A stretch of DNA of 64,000 nucleotides from Rhizobium sophorae (GTDB lineage Bacteria > Pseudomonadota > Alphaproteobacteria > Rhizobiales > Rhizobiaceae). Below the pieces are notes generated by a model. The model saw nothing but the letters and a program-made list of their open reading frames with translations, did no database searches and was not told the DNA's origin. The position numbers and the translations under genes are program-made. The stretch spans positions 186,001 to 250,000 of the forward strand of contig NZ_JABFCN010000045.1 in assembly GCF_013087515.1 (NCBI RefSeq), read 5' to 3'. Of the stretch, positions 41,794-50,890 are shown piece after piece (the first letter of the stretch is position 1; each line of letters opens with the position of its first letter).

Positions 41794-43140
41794 TTACTGC
41801 CCTGCGAGCGTCATGCCTTCGATGGCGAAAGTGGGGGCCGCGACGCCGAACTTGCGATCGATGTCGTTTGCCGGCGTCAGGCGCATGAACATCTCCTTGA
41901 GGTTCGAGGCTATCGTCACCTCGGAAACGGGGAAGGTGAGTTCGCCGTTCTCGATCCAGAAGCCGGTGGCGCCGCGGCTGTACTCGCCGGTGATCATGTT
42001 GACGCCGTGGCCGATCAATTCGGTGACATAAAACCCGTTGCCGACGCTGCGGATCAAATCCTCCGGCGAGATATCGCCGGGTTCCAAGGCAAGGTTGGTG
42101 GAGGAAGGCGAGACGGCGGTGCCGCCGCGCACGCCGCGGCCATTGGTCTCCAGACCCAACTCGCGCGCGGTCGAGGTCGAGAGGAACCAGTGCTTCAGGA
42201 CACCGTCCTCGATCATCACCAGCCGCTCGCCGGACACGCCCTCGCCATCGAAGGGCCGAGAGGAAGGGCCGCGCACGATCAGCGGATCATCGGTGATCGA
42301 AAGGCCTGACTTCAGCACCTGTTGGCCCATCTTGTCACGCAGGAAGCTGGACTTGCGGGCGACGGCAGCACCATTGATCGCACCGGCGATATGGCCGACG
42401 AAGCCGCGGGCGACACGCGGGTCGAAGATGACGGTGACGTCCTTGCCGGTCGGCACCTGGCGCGGATTGACGCGCTTGATCACCCGTTCGCCGGCGCGCC
42501 GGCCGATTTCAGAGGGATCGTCGAGCTCGGCATAATAGAGGCGGCTGTCGAAATCATAATCGCGCTCCATGCCGGTGCCTTCACCGGCGATGACGCTGAC
42601 GGAATGACCGAAACGCGAGGCCATGTAACTGCCCTCAAAACCGTGCGAGGTGACAAGCACAAGACCGCCCATGCCGGCGGAAGCGCCGGCGCCGGAGGAA
42701 TTGGTGACACCCTTGACCGCAAGCGCGGCGGCCTCAGCTACAAGAGCCGCCTCACGCAGCATTTCGGAGGAGACCTCGGTGGTATCGAGCAATTGCAGGT
42801 CGGGATAGGATCTCGAAAGGCTCGCCTCATCCGCCAAGCAGGCGAAGGGGTCTTCCGGAGAAACCTTGGCCATGGCGACGGCGCGTTCGGCCAGCGCCTG
42901 AAGATCGAAGCCCGGATTGGCCGAAACGCTGGCGACACGCTTGCCGATGAAGACACGCAGCGAAAAATCGTCGCTTTCGGAGGATTCAGTGCCCTCGACC
43001 TTGCCGAGGCGGACGCTCACCGATTGCGACCGCGACCGGACGACGACGGCGTCGGCGGCATCGGCCCCTGCCTTCCTTGCCAGATCGATCAATTGACTTG
43101 CGCGGGAAAGAAGTGTCGAGGAATCAATTTCAGAGGACAT
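41794..43140 (-). CDS. pmbA: TldD/PmbA family metalloprotease subunit
   Basis: A 448-residue PmbA/TldE-type protein, partner of TldD in a heterodimeric metalloprotease that processes peptides such as microcins. The shared fold segments ERDYDFDSRLYYAEL, TVIFDPRVARGFVGHIAGAI and ATGFWIENGELTFPVSE are present. The TldD zinc motif HExxxH is absent, as expected for PmbA. Start at 43140 (MSSEIDSSTLL). TldD is not in the window. Confidence 0.9.
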   Translation of the reverse strand: MSSEIDSSTLLSRASQLIDLARKAGADAADAVVVRSRSQSVSVRLGKVEGTESSESDDFSLRVFIGKRVASVSANPGFDLQALAERAVAMAKVSPEDPFACLADEASLSRSYPDLQLLDTTEVSSEMLREAALVAEAAALAVKGVTNSSGAGASAGMGGLVLVTSHGFEGSYMASRFGHSVSVIAGEGTGMERDYDFDSRLYYAELDDPSEIGRRAGERVIKRVNPRQVPTGKDVTVIFDPRVARGFVGHIAGAINGAAVARKSSFLRDKMGQQVLKSGLSITDDPLIVRGPSSRPFDGEGVSGERLVMIEDGVLKHWFLSTSTARELGLETNGRGVRGGTAVSPSSTNLALEPGDISPEDLIRSVGNGFYVTELIGHGVNMITGEYSRGATGFWIENGELTFPVSEVTIASNLKEMFMRLTPANDIDRKFGVAAPTFAIEGMTLAGQ

Positions 43141-43259
43141 GATTTGGCCTTTCCTTCGGCTTCCATTTATTGTGCACTCTCCCAAGCATCAAGGCCGCCG
43201 CCGCCGATTCTTTATCGGGGCTGCCTGCGTGCTCCCTGCCGTCGAAAGAAATTGTCAGC

Positions 43260-45074
43260 ATGTCAGCGTCCAATGCCTTTTTTTCCGAAACGATCCTGCT
43301 GCTTGGCGGGGCGGTGGTCGCCGCTCCGATCTTCAAGAAACTCGGGCTCGGCACGGTGCTCGGCTATCTCGCCGCCGGCATCGTCATCGGCCCGGTCTTT
43401 CACGGCATCACCGATGGCGAACAGATCCTCGCCGTCGCCGAACTCGGCGTCGTCTTCCTGCTCTTCATCATCGGACTGGAGCTGAAACCCTCCCGCCTCT
43501 GGCAGATGCGGCGCGACATTTTCGGCCTTGGCACGGCGCAGGTGGTGCTGACGGGCCTGGCGCTGACCGCGCTTGCCTGGTTTTCTGAGGTTCTCGACTG
43601 GCGCGGCAGCATCGTTGCCGGATTTGGCCTGGCGCTGTCGTCGACCGCCTTCGCCATGCAGATCCTCGAGGGCGACGGCGACGTCAACACCAGATACGGG
43701 CAGCGCTCCTTTTCGATGCTGCTGTTCCAGGACCTGGCGATCGTGCCGCTGCTGGCGCTGATCACCATCCTCGACGGCGGCGACAAGGGCAGCAACGCGC
43801 CGCTGTTGGATTTCGCCATTGCCCTCGGCGCGGTTGCGGCGATGATCGTCATGGGGCGCTACCTGCTGACGCCGCTTTTCCAGATCATCGCCCGGACCGG
43901 CGCGCGCGAGGCAATGATCGCGGCTGCCCTCTTCGTCGTCATGGGATCGGCGAGCCTGATGCAGCTGGCCGGGCTTTCGATGGCGATGGGCGCCTTCCTA
44001 TCCGGCGTGATGCTTGCGGAATCCTCCTACCGGCACGAGCTGGAGGCGGATATCGAACCCTTCCGCGGCGTGCTGCTCGCTATCTTCTTCATCGCCGTCG
44101 GCCTGTCGCTGCAGCTCGACGTTCTCTTTGACAATGCGCTCTTCGTCATTGTCGCCGTGCCGATCGTCATGGCCGTCAAGGCGATCGTCATCTACGGGAT
44201 CTGCCGGATTTCCGGCTCCCCGCACGACGATGCGATCCGCATCGCCTTCCTGCTGCCGCAAGGCGGCGAATTCGGCTTCGTGCTGTTCACCACGGCGGGG
44301 GCGACCGGGCTGATGTCGACGAGCACGGCCTCGCTGCTGGTCGCCATCGTCACGCTGTCCATGGCGCTGACGCCGATCGGGTCGGCCCTTTCGAAGCGGC
44401 TGCTGCGCGGCGACGAGCAGGAGGAGCTGGACGAGGATTTCGAGGGAGCCGGCGCCGACGTGCTAATGGTCGGCTTTTCGCGTTTCGGCCAGATCGCCGC
44501 CCAGATCCTGCTTGCCGGCGGGCGCAGCGTCACCGTCATCGATTTTTCGGCCGACCGCATCCGCCAGGCCTCCTCCTTCGGCTTCCGCATCTATTTCGGC
44601 GACGGCGCCCGCAAGGACGTGCTGCGCTCGGCCGGCATCGACCGGGCGAAGATCGTGCTCGTCTGCACGCAGAAGAAGGAAATCACCGACAAGGTGGTGG
44701 AGCTGGTGCAGGCCGACTATCCGCACACCCGGCTCTACGTGCGCTCCTACGACCGCATCCATTCGATCGAACTGCGCAACAAAGGCGTCGACTACGAGCT
44801 GCGCGAAACGCTGGAATCGGGCCTGCTCTTCGGACGGCGAACGCTGGAGGCGCTCGGCGTTTCCGAGGTCGACGCCTACGAAATCGGCGAGGATATCCGC
44901 AAGCGCGACGAGGCACGCCTGGTGCTGCAGGTGTCCGAAGGGCTGCAGGCCGGGCGCGACATGCTGTTTTCCCACCCTGTCCGCCCCGAACCGCTGGTCA
45001 AGCCGAAGCGCGCCGCCGATCCTTTCGAGGACGATCCGCTGGCCGGAACCGCGGATGCAACGGCGGATGCCTGA
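43260..45074 (+). CDS. CPA2 family K+/H+ antiporter (KefB/KefC type)
   Basis: A 604-residue protein. The N-terminal CPA2 exchanger domain spans about 1-385 with twelve or so hydrophobic helices (AAGIVIGPVFHGI, FGLALSSTAFAMQIL with the helix-4 region, FLLPQGGEFGFVLF). A C-terminal RCK (TrkA-N) nucleotide-binding domain (about 400-520, MVGFSRFGQIAAQIL) follows. It probably moves K+ or other monovalent cations against protons, gated by NAD(P)H or glutathione adducts. The ATG at 43260 is supported by GAAAGAAATT upstream. Confidence 0.9.
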   Translation: MSASNAFFSETILLLGGAVVAAPIFKKLGLGTVLGYLAAGIVIGPVFHGITDGEQILAVAELGVVFLLFIIGLELKPSRLWQMRRDIFGLGTAQVVLTGLALTALAWFSEVLDWRGSIVAGFGLALSSTAFAMQILEGDGDVNTRYGQRSFSMLLFQDLAIVPLLALITILDGGDKGSNAPLLDFAIALGAVAAMIVMGRYLLTPLFQIIARTGAREAMIAAALFVVMGSASLMQLAGLSMAMGAFLSGVMLAESSYRHELEADIEPFRGVLLAIFFIAVGLSLQLDVLFDNALFVIVAVPIVMAVKAIVIYGICRISGSPHDDAIRIAFLLPQGGEFGFVLFTTAGATGLMSTSTASLLVAIVTLSMALTPIGSALSKRLLRGDEQEELDEDFEGAGADVLMVGFSRFGQIAAQILLAGGRSVTVIDFSADRIRQASSFGFRIYFGDGARKDVLRSAGIDRAKIVLVCTQKKEITDKVVELVQADYPHTRLYVRSYDRIHSIELRNKGVDYELRETLESGLLFGRRTLEALGVSEVDAYEIGEDIRKRDEARLVLQVSEGLQAGRDMLFSHPVRPEPLVKPKRAADPFEDDPLAGTADATADA

Positions 45075-45164
45075 GCGCCCCGACCTGCTTGTGAAATTGC
45101 CGCATTGAATATGAGGGGAGCGGCGTTTATCAAACGTCCGATCGGAGCGATCCAAGAGGAAATC

Positions 45165-45572
45165 TTGATCAGACGGACGAGACAGATCGAACAATGGGCG
45201 CTGCGCATCCTGTGCGCGGTCGCACTGGTGTTCGTCGGCTTCGCCCATCAGCTGCCCGCCGCAGCGGCTGGCGAATTTGATCCGGCTGAACTTAGCCAAT
45301 ATGTGCTTCCGGACGGGACGCTGTCGACGCTTTGCGTCACCACGGCGGACAAATCCGGTCAGGACCAGCACGACAAGGCGCATTTGCACGGTTGCGAGGC
45401 CTGCCGGATCAGTACCTCCATCCTCCCGCCGGCGCCGGTGGACATCGCCGGTGCTGTCATACCCTTTGCGGCTGCAGTTGAACTGCCGATCCGGACCGAG
45501 GCCTTCCATCGCCAGCTTTTCCCGCCCAATGGCGGTCCTCGGGCTCCTCCTTCCGATCCGATCCCTGCCTGA
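45165..45572 (+). CDS. DUF2946-like exported protein with His/Cys motif
   Basis: About 135 residues. The likely start is TTG at 45165, four bases after AAGAGGA, although ATG at 45111 or TTG at 45105 would give a longer form. A hydrophobic signal-type segment (AVALVFVGFAHQLPAAAA) is followed by a mature part with the motif HLHGCEACR. The C-terminus is Pro-rich. DUF2946 proteins are found next to TonB, copper or PepSY genes (family knowledge). It precedes the PepSY gene by 89 bp and may form one unit with it. Confidence 0.65.
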   Translation: MIRRTRQIEQWALRILCAVALVFVGFAHQLPAAAAGEFDPAELSQYVLPDGTLSTLCVTTADKSGQDQHDKAHLHGCEACRISTSILPPAPVDIAGAVIPFAAAVELPIRTEAFHRQLFPPNGGPRAPPSDPIPA

Positions 45573-45661
45573 ACTTCGCGTTGCGGCAGGCGCCGTGCCG
45601 CGCCTTTCAACGCCGGCCGACCTGCATGCGTGCCGTCGGTCGTGGACACGGATCCATTTTC

Positions 45662-47035
45662 ATGTCGACCATTACTGCTGCCGAACCGGCAGAGGACGTC
45701 GCAAACGGCGTGTCCCTCTACCGTGCCATCTGGCGCTGGCATTTCTTTGCCGGGCTTCTCGTCATACCCTTCCTGCTCAATCTGGCCGTTACCGGATCGC
45801 TCTATCTCTTCAAGGACGAGATCAACAGCACCTTCTTCGGCTACCGCTACAGTGTCCAGCCGACTGGCGAAACGCTGTCGGCGGAGCGGATCGCAGCGAT
45901 CGCCGCCTCCGCCGTGCCGGGCTCAACCGTCACATCCTACAAAGACCCGGTCCTGCCCGAGCGATCGGCCATCGTCACCCTCTCCAGCGATGCCGGCTCG
46001 ATGCTGGTCTTCGTCGCCCCCTATGACGGCAAGGTGCTCGATGTGGTCGGATCGACCGACGAGTTCAATTATGTCGTCAAGCGCATCCACAGCCTCGCCT
46101 ATTTCGGCACCCTGACGAACCGGCTGATCGAAATTGCCGGCGGCTTTGCCATGGTGCTCGTGGTCACCGGCATCTATCTCTGGTGGCCGCGACGCCAGAC
46201 GGGCGGCGTCGTCAGCGTGCGGGGAACGCCCGGTCGCCGCGTTTTCTGGCGCGACCTGCATGCGGTGACCGGTGCCTTCGCCGGTGTCCTGATCTTCTTC
46301 CTTGCGATGTCAGGCATGCCATGGTCGGGCTATTGGGGGGCGAACGCCAATGCCTGGCTAACCGAACACGGCCTCGGCTATCCGGTGCAGCTCTGGGACG
46401 ACGTGCCGAAGTCGCGGAAAGTCACCGAGGATATCCTTCCGAACAGCGGCTGGATCGTCGAGAAGGCACCCGTTCCGCTTTCCGATATCGCCGCAGCGCA
46501 ATCAGCCAGGCCAATCGGCCTCGACAAAGCCGTGGAGATCGCCAAACGGCTGGGCATGGCGCCGGGCTTCGACATGGCGATCCCCTCCGATCAGACGGGC
46601 GTCTATACCGCCTCGCTCTTTCCCGACGATCTTGCCGACGAACGCACGCTCCATATCGACCAGTATTCCGGCAAACCACTGATCGATATCGGCTTCGATC
46701 AATATCCGTTCCTCGGCAAAGCGATCGAGTGGGGCATCAATGTCCACCAGGGACAGGAATGGGGGCGTTTCAACCAGTTGCTGATGCTCGCAACATGCCT
46801 CGCCATTGTGCTCAGCTGCGTGACCGCCGTCGTCATGTGGTGGAAACGGCGCCCGATCGGCCGCCTCGGCGTGCCACCCATGCCGCCAAAACCTTCGATC
46901 TATTACGGCCTGTGGGTGATTGTCGGGATCTTCGCGGTCACCTTCCCGATGAGCGGGCTCGCAATTCTCGCCATGATCGCCTTCGACCAGATCGTCGTGC
47001 GGTTCGTACCGTTGCTGAAACGCGTTCTCGCTTGA
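45662..47035 (+). CDS. PepSY-domain membrane protein
   Basis: A 457-residue PepSY-associated TM-helix protein. Membrane segments are at about 24-45, 170-190, 215-240, 385-405 and 420-450. VVTGIYLWWPRR after the first PepSY region and HQGQEWGRFNQLLMLAT, with conserved His, are typical of the family. Such proteins are often linked to iron-siderophore or copper uptake. It lies between the DUF2946-like gene and the His-rich periplasmic protein; the ATG is at 45662. Confidence 0.85.
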   Translation: MSTITAAEPAEDVANGVSLYRAIWRWHFFAGLLVIPFLLNLAVTGSLYLFKDEINSTFFGYRYSVQPTGETLSAERIAAIAASAVPGSTVTSYKDPVLPERSAIVTLSSDAGSMLVFVAPYDGKVLDVVGSTDEFNYVVKRIHSLAYFGTLTNRLIEIAGGFAMVLVVTGIYLWWPRRQTGGVVSVRGTPGRRVFWRDLHAVTGAFAGVLIFFLAMSGMPWSGYWGANANAWLTEHGLGYPVQLWDDVPKSRKVTEDILPNSGWIVEKAPVPLSDIAAAQSARPIGLDKAVEIAKRLGMAPGFDMAIPSDQTGVYTASLFPDDLADERTLHIDQYSGKPLIDIGFDQYPFLGKAIEWGINVHQGQEWGRFNQLLMLATCLAIVLSCVTAVVMWWKRRPIGRLGVPPMPPKPSIYYGLWVIVGIFAVTFPMSGLAILAMIAFDQIVVRFVPLLKRVLA

Positions 47036-47048
47036 GGGAGGCCATCAG

Positions 47049-47513
47049 ATGAAGAAAATCATCGCTATTGTCGGCGGCGTGCTGCTTGCATCCATGGCAT
47101 CTGCGGATGACGATCCGCAACAGGCGATCCCGGCAAGGCTGAAGGTGATGTTCGAAAGGCCTGACAAGCCGCTCGATATCGCGCCGGTCGTCGTTCAGGC
47201 CGATTGGGCGATCGTCGGTTGGCGGCAGGACGGACGCGGCGGACGGGCCTTAATAAAGAAGACGCATCATGGCTGGAGCATCTATCTCTGCAGCGGCGAC
47301 AGTCTGAAGGATACCGGGACGCTGGAGACGATCGGGCTCTCCGCACATGACGCCGCCGGGCTGGCTGCGAAACTGAAGGCTGCCGAGGCCGGCCTCGATT
47401 CTTCCTCGCTTGCGCTCTTCTCAAGCTTCGAGGGCACGGTGACTATGATGAACGAGGCTTCGAACGGCGCGGGTCATGCCGGCCATGAGGACCATGAGGA
47501 CCATGCCCAATGA
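47049..47513 (+). CDS. Exported His-rich protein, metal-linked
   Basis: A 154-residue protein with a signal peptide (about 1-19, ending SMASA). The body contains ADWAIVGWRQDGRGGRALIKK and HGWSIYLCSGDSLKDTG, and the C-terminus is His/Glu-rich (HAGHEDHEDH). Similar rhizobial proteins are, as I recall, named as copper-uptake-associated; I cannot confirm this. GGAGG lies upstream of the ATG at 47049, 13 bp after the PepSY stop, so it is cotranscribed. Metal binding is inferred from the His-rich tail. Confidence 0.75.
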   Translation: MKKIIAIVGGVLLASMASADDDPQQAIPARLKVMFERPDKPLDIAPVVVQADWAIVGWRQDGRGGRALIKKTHHGWSIYLCSGDSLKDTGTLETIGLSAHDAAGLAAKLKAAEAGLDSSSLALFSSFEGTVTMMNEASNGAGHAGHEDHEDHAQ

Positions 47514-47526
47514 AGCAAAGAAACCG

Positions 47527-48408
47527 CTAGCGCTTCAGCCGCGCTTCGATTTCCCGGTCAAGGGCGAATTTCAGGTCGTCCTTGACGCCGACGGACATGG
47601 CGAGGACTTCGCGGGCCTTGAGGAAATCCATGACGCCGGTGCGGCCGACCGTCGGGCGCAGGAAGATATGCGGCGGGCGAAGCTTCAGCTTCAGCGAGAT
47701 CGCCGTCTGCATCATCAGTTGGCCGGAACCGAAGATGCTCTCCATGCGGTTCGGAATATGGGTACCGTCACCTTCCGGCGCGCCGACGACATCGATGCCG
47801 ACGACGATGTCGGCAAGATCCATCAGGCATTCATAGGGCACCGGATTGCTGATGCCGCCGTCGATCATCACGCGGTCGCGCAAACGCACCGGCATGAAGA
47901 CGGCGGGGATGGCGGAAGAGGCTGCGAGTGCGGGAAACAGTTCGCCCTGCTCGATGATGACTTCGCACTGCCCGTAATAATCCGTGGTGATCACCTTCAT
48001 CTGGACCAGCAGATCCTCGAAGCGGGCCGGCAGCTCGGAGGGCAGGAAGGCCTTCAGGATCCGCTCCAGATTGAACTGGCCGATGCGGATACCCTTAGCC
48101 ACGGCGTCGCGCACCGTCGCCGGTCTCAGGCCCCAGATGCGGGCGACAACCGCCGTCTTGTTGCCGACGGTCGTCAGCGCATGTTCGCGGATTTCGGCGC
48201 CGGACATGCCGGCAGCCATGCCGGCGCCCATGATCGCGCCCATCGACGAGCCCGACACCGCCACCGGGCGGATGCCGAGTTCATCCAGCGTCTCGATTAT
48301 ATGGATATGGGAAAGCCCGCGCGCGCCGCCGCCGCCGAAAGCGACCGCAACCGTTGGCAGATCGCTGATCGCAGGCAATTTCGGGCTGATGATCTCTGCC
48401 TGCTGCAC
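47527..48408 (-). CDS. Patatin-like phospholipase (RssA-type)
   Basis: A 293-residue patatin-fold serine hydrolase. The glycine loop GGGGARGLSHI is at about residues 25-35, the nucleophile Ser in GSSMG (GxSxG) at about 56-60, and the dyad Asp in IDGGISNPVP. The short form without membrane domains is typical of RssA-like bacterial members. It is followed after 12 bp by rsmD upstream on the same strand, and converges with the metal cluster. Confidence 0.9.
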   Translation of the reverse strand: MQQAEIISPKLPAISDLPTVAVAFGGGGARGLSHIHIIETLDELGIRPVAVSGSSMGAIMGAGMAAGMSGAEIREHALTTVGNKTAVVARIWGLRPATVRDAVAKGIRIGQFNLERILKAFLPSELPARFEDLLVQMKVITTDYYGQCEVIIEQGELFPALAASSAIPAVFMPVRLRDRVMIDGGISNPVPYECLMDLADIVVGIDVVGAPEGDGTHIPNRMESIFGSGQLMMQTAISLKLKLRPPHIFLRPTVGRTGVMDFLKAREVLAMSVGVKDDLKFALDREIEARLKR

Positions 48409-48420
48409 GCCCGCCCCCGC

Positions 48421-48981
48421 TTATTGCGGCTGATATCGGAAAAAATGCACCCTCGTATCGCCAAAGATGCGGCTTTCGAGGAAAACATAGGAAGGATGGA
48501 CGGAAACGACAATATCGGCGCGTTCTTCAAGCACGGCGATTGCGCCAGGCTGCAGCCAGCCGCCCTCGGCCGCCGCTGCCATCGCCTTTTCGCCGAGACC
48601 CTTGCCATAGGGCGGGTCGGCAAAGAGCACGTCGAAGGGTTCGAGATTGCCGACGCTGCCGAGATCAGTCGCATCCCGGCGCAGGATGCGCGTGCGGCCA
48701 TGCAGGCCGAGCGCATCGATGTTCTCCCAGAGCAGCGCCCTGCCCTCGACGCTGTTTTCGACGAAGAGCGCATGGCGACAGCCGCGTGAAACCGCTTCGA
48801 GGCCGACGGCGCCGGTTCCGGCAAAGAGGTCGAGAATCCGGGTGCCATCGACGCATTCCGGATAGGCATGGCTCAATATATTGAACAGGCTCTCGCGCGT
48901 CCGGTCGGCAGTCGGCCGGATCTCGTTGGATTTTGGCACGGCGAGAGGCCGTCCGCGAAACTCACCGCCGACGATCCGCAC
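48421..48981 (-). CDS. rsmD: 16S rRNA (guanine(966)-N(2))-methyltransferase
   Basis: A 186-residue class I methyltransferase. It begins MRIVGGEFRGRPLAVP with TRESLFNIL, as RsmD does. Motif I is LDLFAGTGAVGLEA and the catalytic motif DPPYG is in VLFADPPYGKGL. Its start overlaps the 3' end of the RluB-type gene by 20 bp, which points to translational coupling. Confidence 0.94.
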   Translation of the reverse strand: MRIVGGEFRGRPLAVPKSNEIRPTADRTRESLFNILSHAYPECVDGTRILDLFAGTGAVGLEAVSRGCRHALFVENSVEGRALLWENIDALGLHGRTRILRRDATDLGSVGNLEPFDVLFADPPYGKGLGEKAMAAAAEGGWLQPGAIAVLEERADIVVSVHPSYVFLESRIFGDTRVHFFRYQPQ

Positions 48982-50836
48982 CGCGCGTCATTCCTTTTCC
49001 TTTAGCGCCACCTCTGGACGGCCCGCTCGCAGGCCTGTCGCCGCCCGGCCCATCACCGCCCGGTTTGGCACCGCCCGACTTGGCACCTTTCGGCTTGCCG
49101 GAAAAACTCTTGGCCCCACTAGGCTTGGCCCCACCGGGCTTGGCCCCAAAGCCCTTGCCGCGCGGCCTGTCACCCGAAGGCCTTTCACCCGAAGGCTTGT
49201 CGCCGAACGATCTTTCGCCGCGCGGACGCTCGGAGCGGCCCTCACCGGCAAAGCTTCTGGCTGCCCGCGGACGTTCATCACCGTCCTCGCGCGGCCTGCG
49301 ATCGCCGCGCGGCTTGTCGCCGAAGGGGCGATCCCCACGCGGGGGACGATCACCGAAAGGCCGGTCGCCGAAGGGCCGATCCCCACGCGAGGGACGATCG
49401 TCGAACGGCCGGTCGCCGCGCGCCGGGCGGTTGCCAGAACCGCGGTCTTCCCGGGCGGGGCGATCGCCAAAGCCGCGCTTGCGGCCGAAGCCTTCTCCCT
49501 CATCCTTGCGACGGGGCTCTTCGCTCGAGCGGATCCACTCGCCATCCTCTTCGCGGACGCGGTTCACCTGGGTGCGCGGGCGATCCTCGATGCGATCATT
49601 CTTTGACGGCGCCTGCTCGCCGCGCCGGCGCGCAGTCTGCGCATTCTTGGCGGCTTTCGCCGCGGCTTTTTCGCCGAGCGGCCGGGCGCCCGGCGCCATC
49701 CAGACATTGGCGCTGCGGCGCTGGCCGAGCGGCTGGGGGCGCTTCGGCTTCTCGTCGTCCCTGCGTCCGCCGTCGCGGCGATCGTCCTCTTTGCGCGCGC
49801 CACCGTGGCGGTCGTCGCGCTTGGTGTCGAGGCGGCTCAGCGCCCGCTCGCGCTTGTCCTCGTCGCGGCGCGGACGCTCGCGCCTTTCAGGTGCTGCGGG
49901 CTCTGCCTCTTCCTCGGCAGCGGCCGCCGCCGCATTGTAGATCGGCGCGTCGAAATTCGCCTTGGCTTCCTCGATGAGGCGCGGGCCGAGCTGGTCGCGC
50001 AGTGTGCGGCCGCGCACTTCGACGACATGGCCTTCCGGCAGGTCGCCGAGCTGGAACGGGCCATAGGAAATGCGGATCAGGCGATTGACGTCGAGGCCGA
50101 GCGCCCCGAGTACGTTCTTGATTTCGCGGTTCTTGCCTTCGCGAAGACCCATGGTGATCCAGACGTTCGAGCCCTGCGTGCGGTCAAGCGTCGCCTCGAT
50201 CGAGCCGTAGAGCACGCCGTCGACGGCGATGCCGTCCTTCAGCTTGTCGAGCGCGTCCTGATCAATCTCGCCATGGGCGCGGACGCGATAGCGCCGCAGC
50301 CAGCCGGTCGCCGGCAGCTCGAGCGCGCGGGCGAGACCGCCGTCATTGGTCAAGAGCAGCAGGCCTTCGGTGTTGATGTCGAGGCGGCCGATCGACATGA
50401 CGCGCGGCAATTCTTCCGGCAGGTTGTCGAACACGGTCGAGCGGCCTTCCGGATCGGCATTGGTGGTCACCAGGCCCGCAGGCTTATGATAAAGCCACAG
50501 TCTGGTGCGCTCGATGCCGCGGATCGGCACGCCGTCGACCTCGATGCGGTCGGCGAGCGTGACATTGACGACGGGGGTCTCGAGAACCCTGCCGTTCAGC
50601 GTCACACGGCCGTCCATGATCATGCGTTCGATGTCACGGCGAGAGGCGACGCCGGCACGCGCCATCACCTTGGAAATGCGTTCGGCCTTGGCCTCGCCAT
50701 CGGTCTCGGCGGCGACCGCGCGGGCGGCCGCAGGCTTTGCCGGCTTCTCGCCGTCCGCCTTCGGGCCGGCTTTCGACCTGATATCCCGCGAAAGGGGCTT
50801 TGCGCCCGGGCGTTTTGGCTTGTCTTTGGGTGTCAT
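48962..50836 (-). CDS. rluB: 23S rRNA pseudouridine synthase (RluB family) with long charged tail
   Basis: A 624-residue protein. An N-terminal Lys/Ala-rich stretch is followed by an S4 RNA-binding domain (about 50-100, RISKVMARAGVASRRDIERM) and the RsuA/RluB catalytic domain (about 110-290) with GRLDINTEGLLLLTNDG holding the catalytic Asp. From about 300 onward the tail is Arg/Gly/Asp/Pro-rich, with repeated GDRP(F/P) units in the 430-570 stretch (49100-49500). RluB/RsuA enzymes are usually about 240-300 residues, so the tail doubles the protein. Confidence 0.9.
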   Translation of the reverse strand: MTPKDKPKRPGAKPLSRDIRSKAGPKADGEKPAKPAAARAVAAETDGEAKAERISKVMARAGVASRRDIERMIMDGRVTLNGRVLETPVVNVTLADRIEVDGVPIRGIERTRLWLYHKPAGLVTTNADPEGRSTVFDNLPEELPRVMSIGRLDINTEGLLLLTNDGGLARALELPATGWLRRYRVRAHGEIDQDALDKLKDGIAVDGVLYGSIEATLDRTQGSNVWITMGLREGKNREIKNVLGALGLDVNRLIRISYGPFQLGDLPEGHVVEVRGRTLRDQLGPRLIEEAKANFDAPIYNAAAAAAEEEAEPAAPERRERPRRDEDKRERALSRLDTKRDDRHGGARKEDDRRDGGRRDDEKPKRPQPLGQRRSANVWMAPGARPLGEKAAAKAAKNAQTARRRGEQAPSKNDRIEDRPRTQVNRVREEDGEWIRSSEEPRRKDEGEGFGRKRGFGDRPAREDRGSGNRPARGDRPFDDRPSRGDRPFGDRPFGDRPPRGDRPFGDKPRGDRRPREDGDERPRAARSFAGEGRSERPRGERSFGDKPSGERPSGDRPRGKGFGAKPGGAKPSGAKSFSGKPKGAKSGGAKPGGDGPGGDRPASGPSRGGAKGKGMTRGADRRR

Positions 50837-50890
50837 TTGTTGTTTGCCTGCCTTTTGGGCCTGTCTATCAGGTCACGCATCTGCGGTTAA

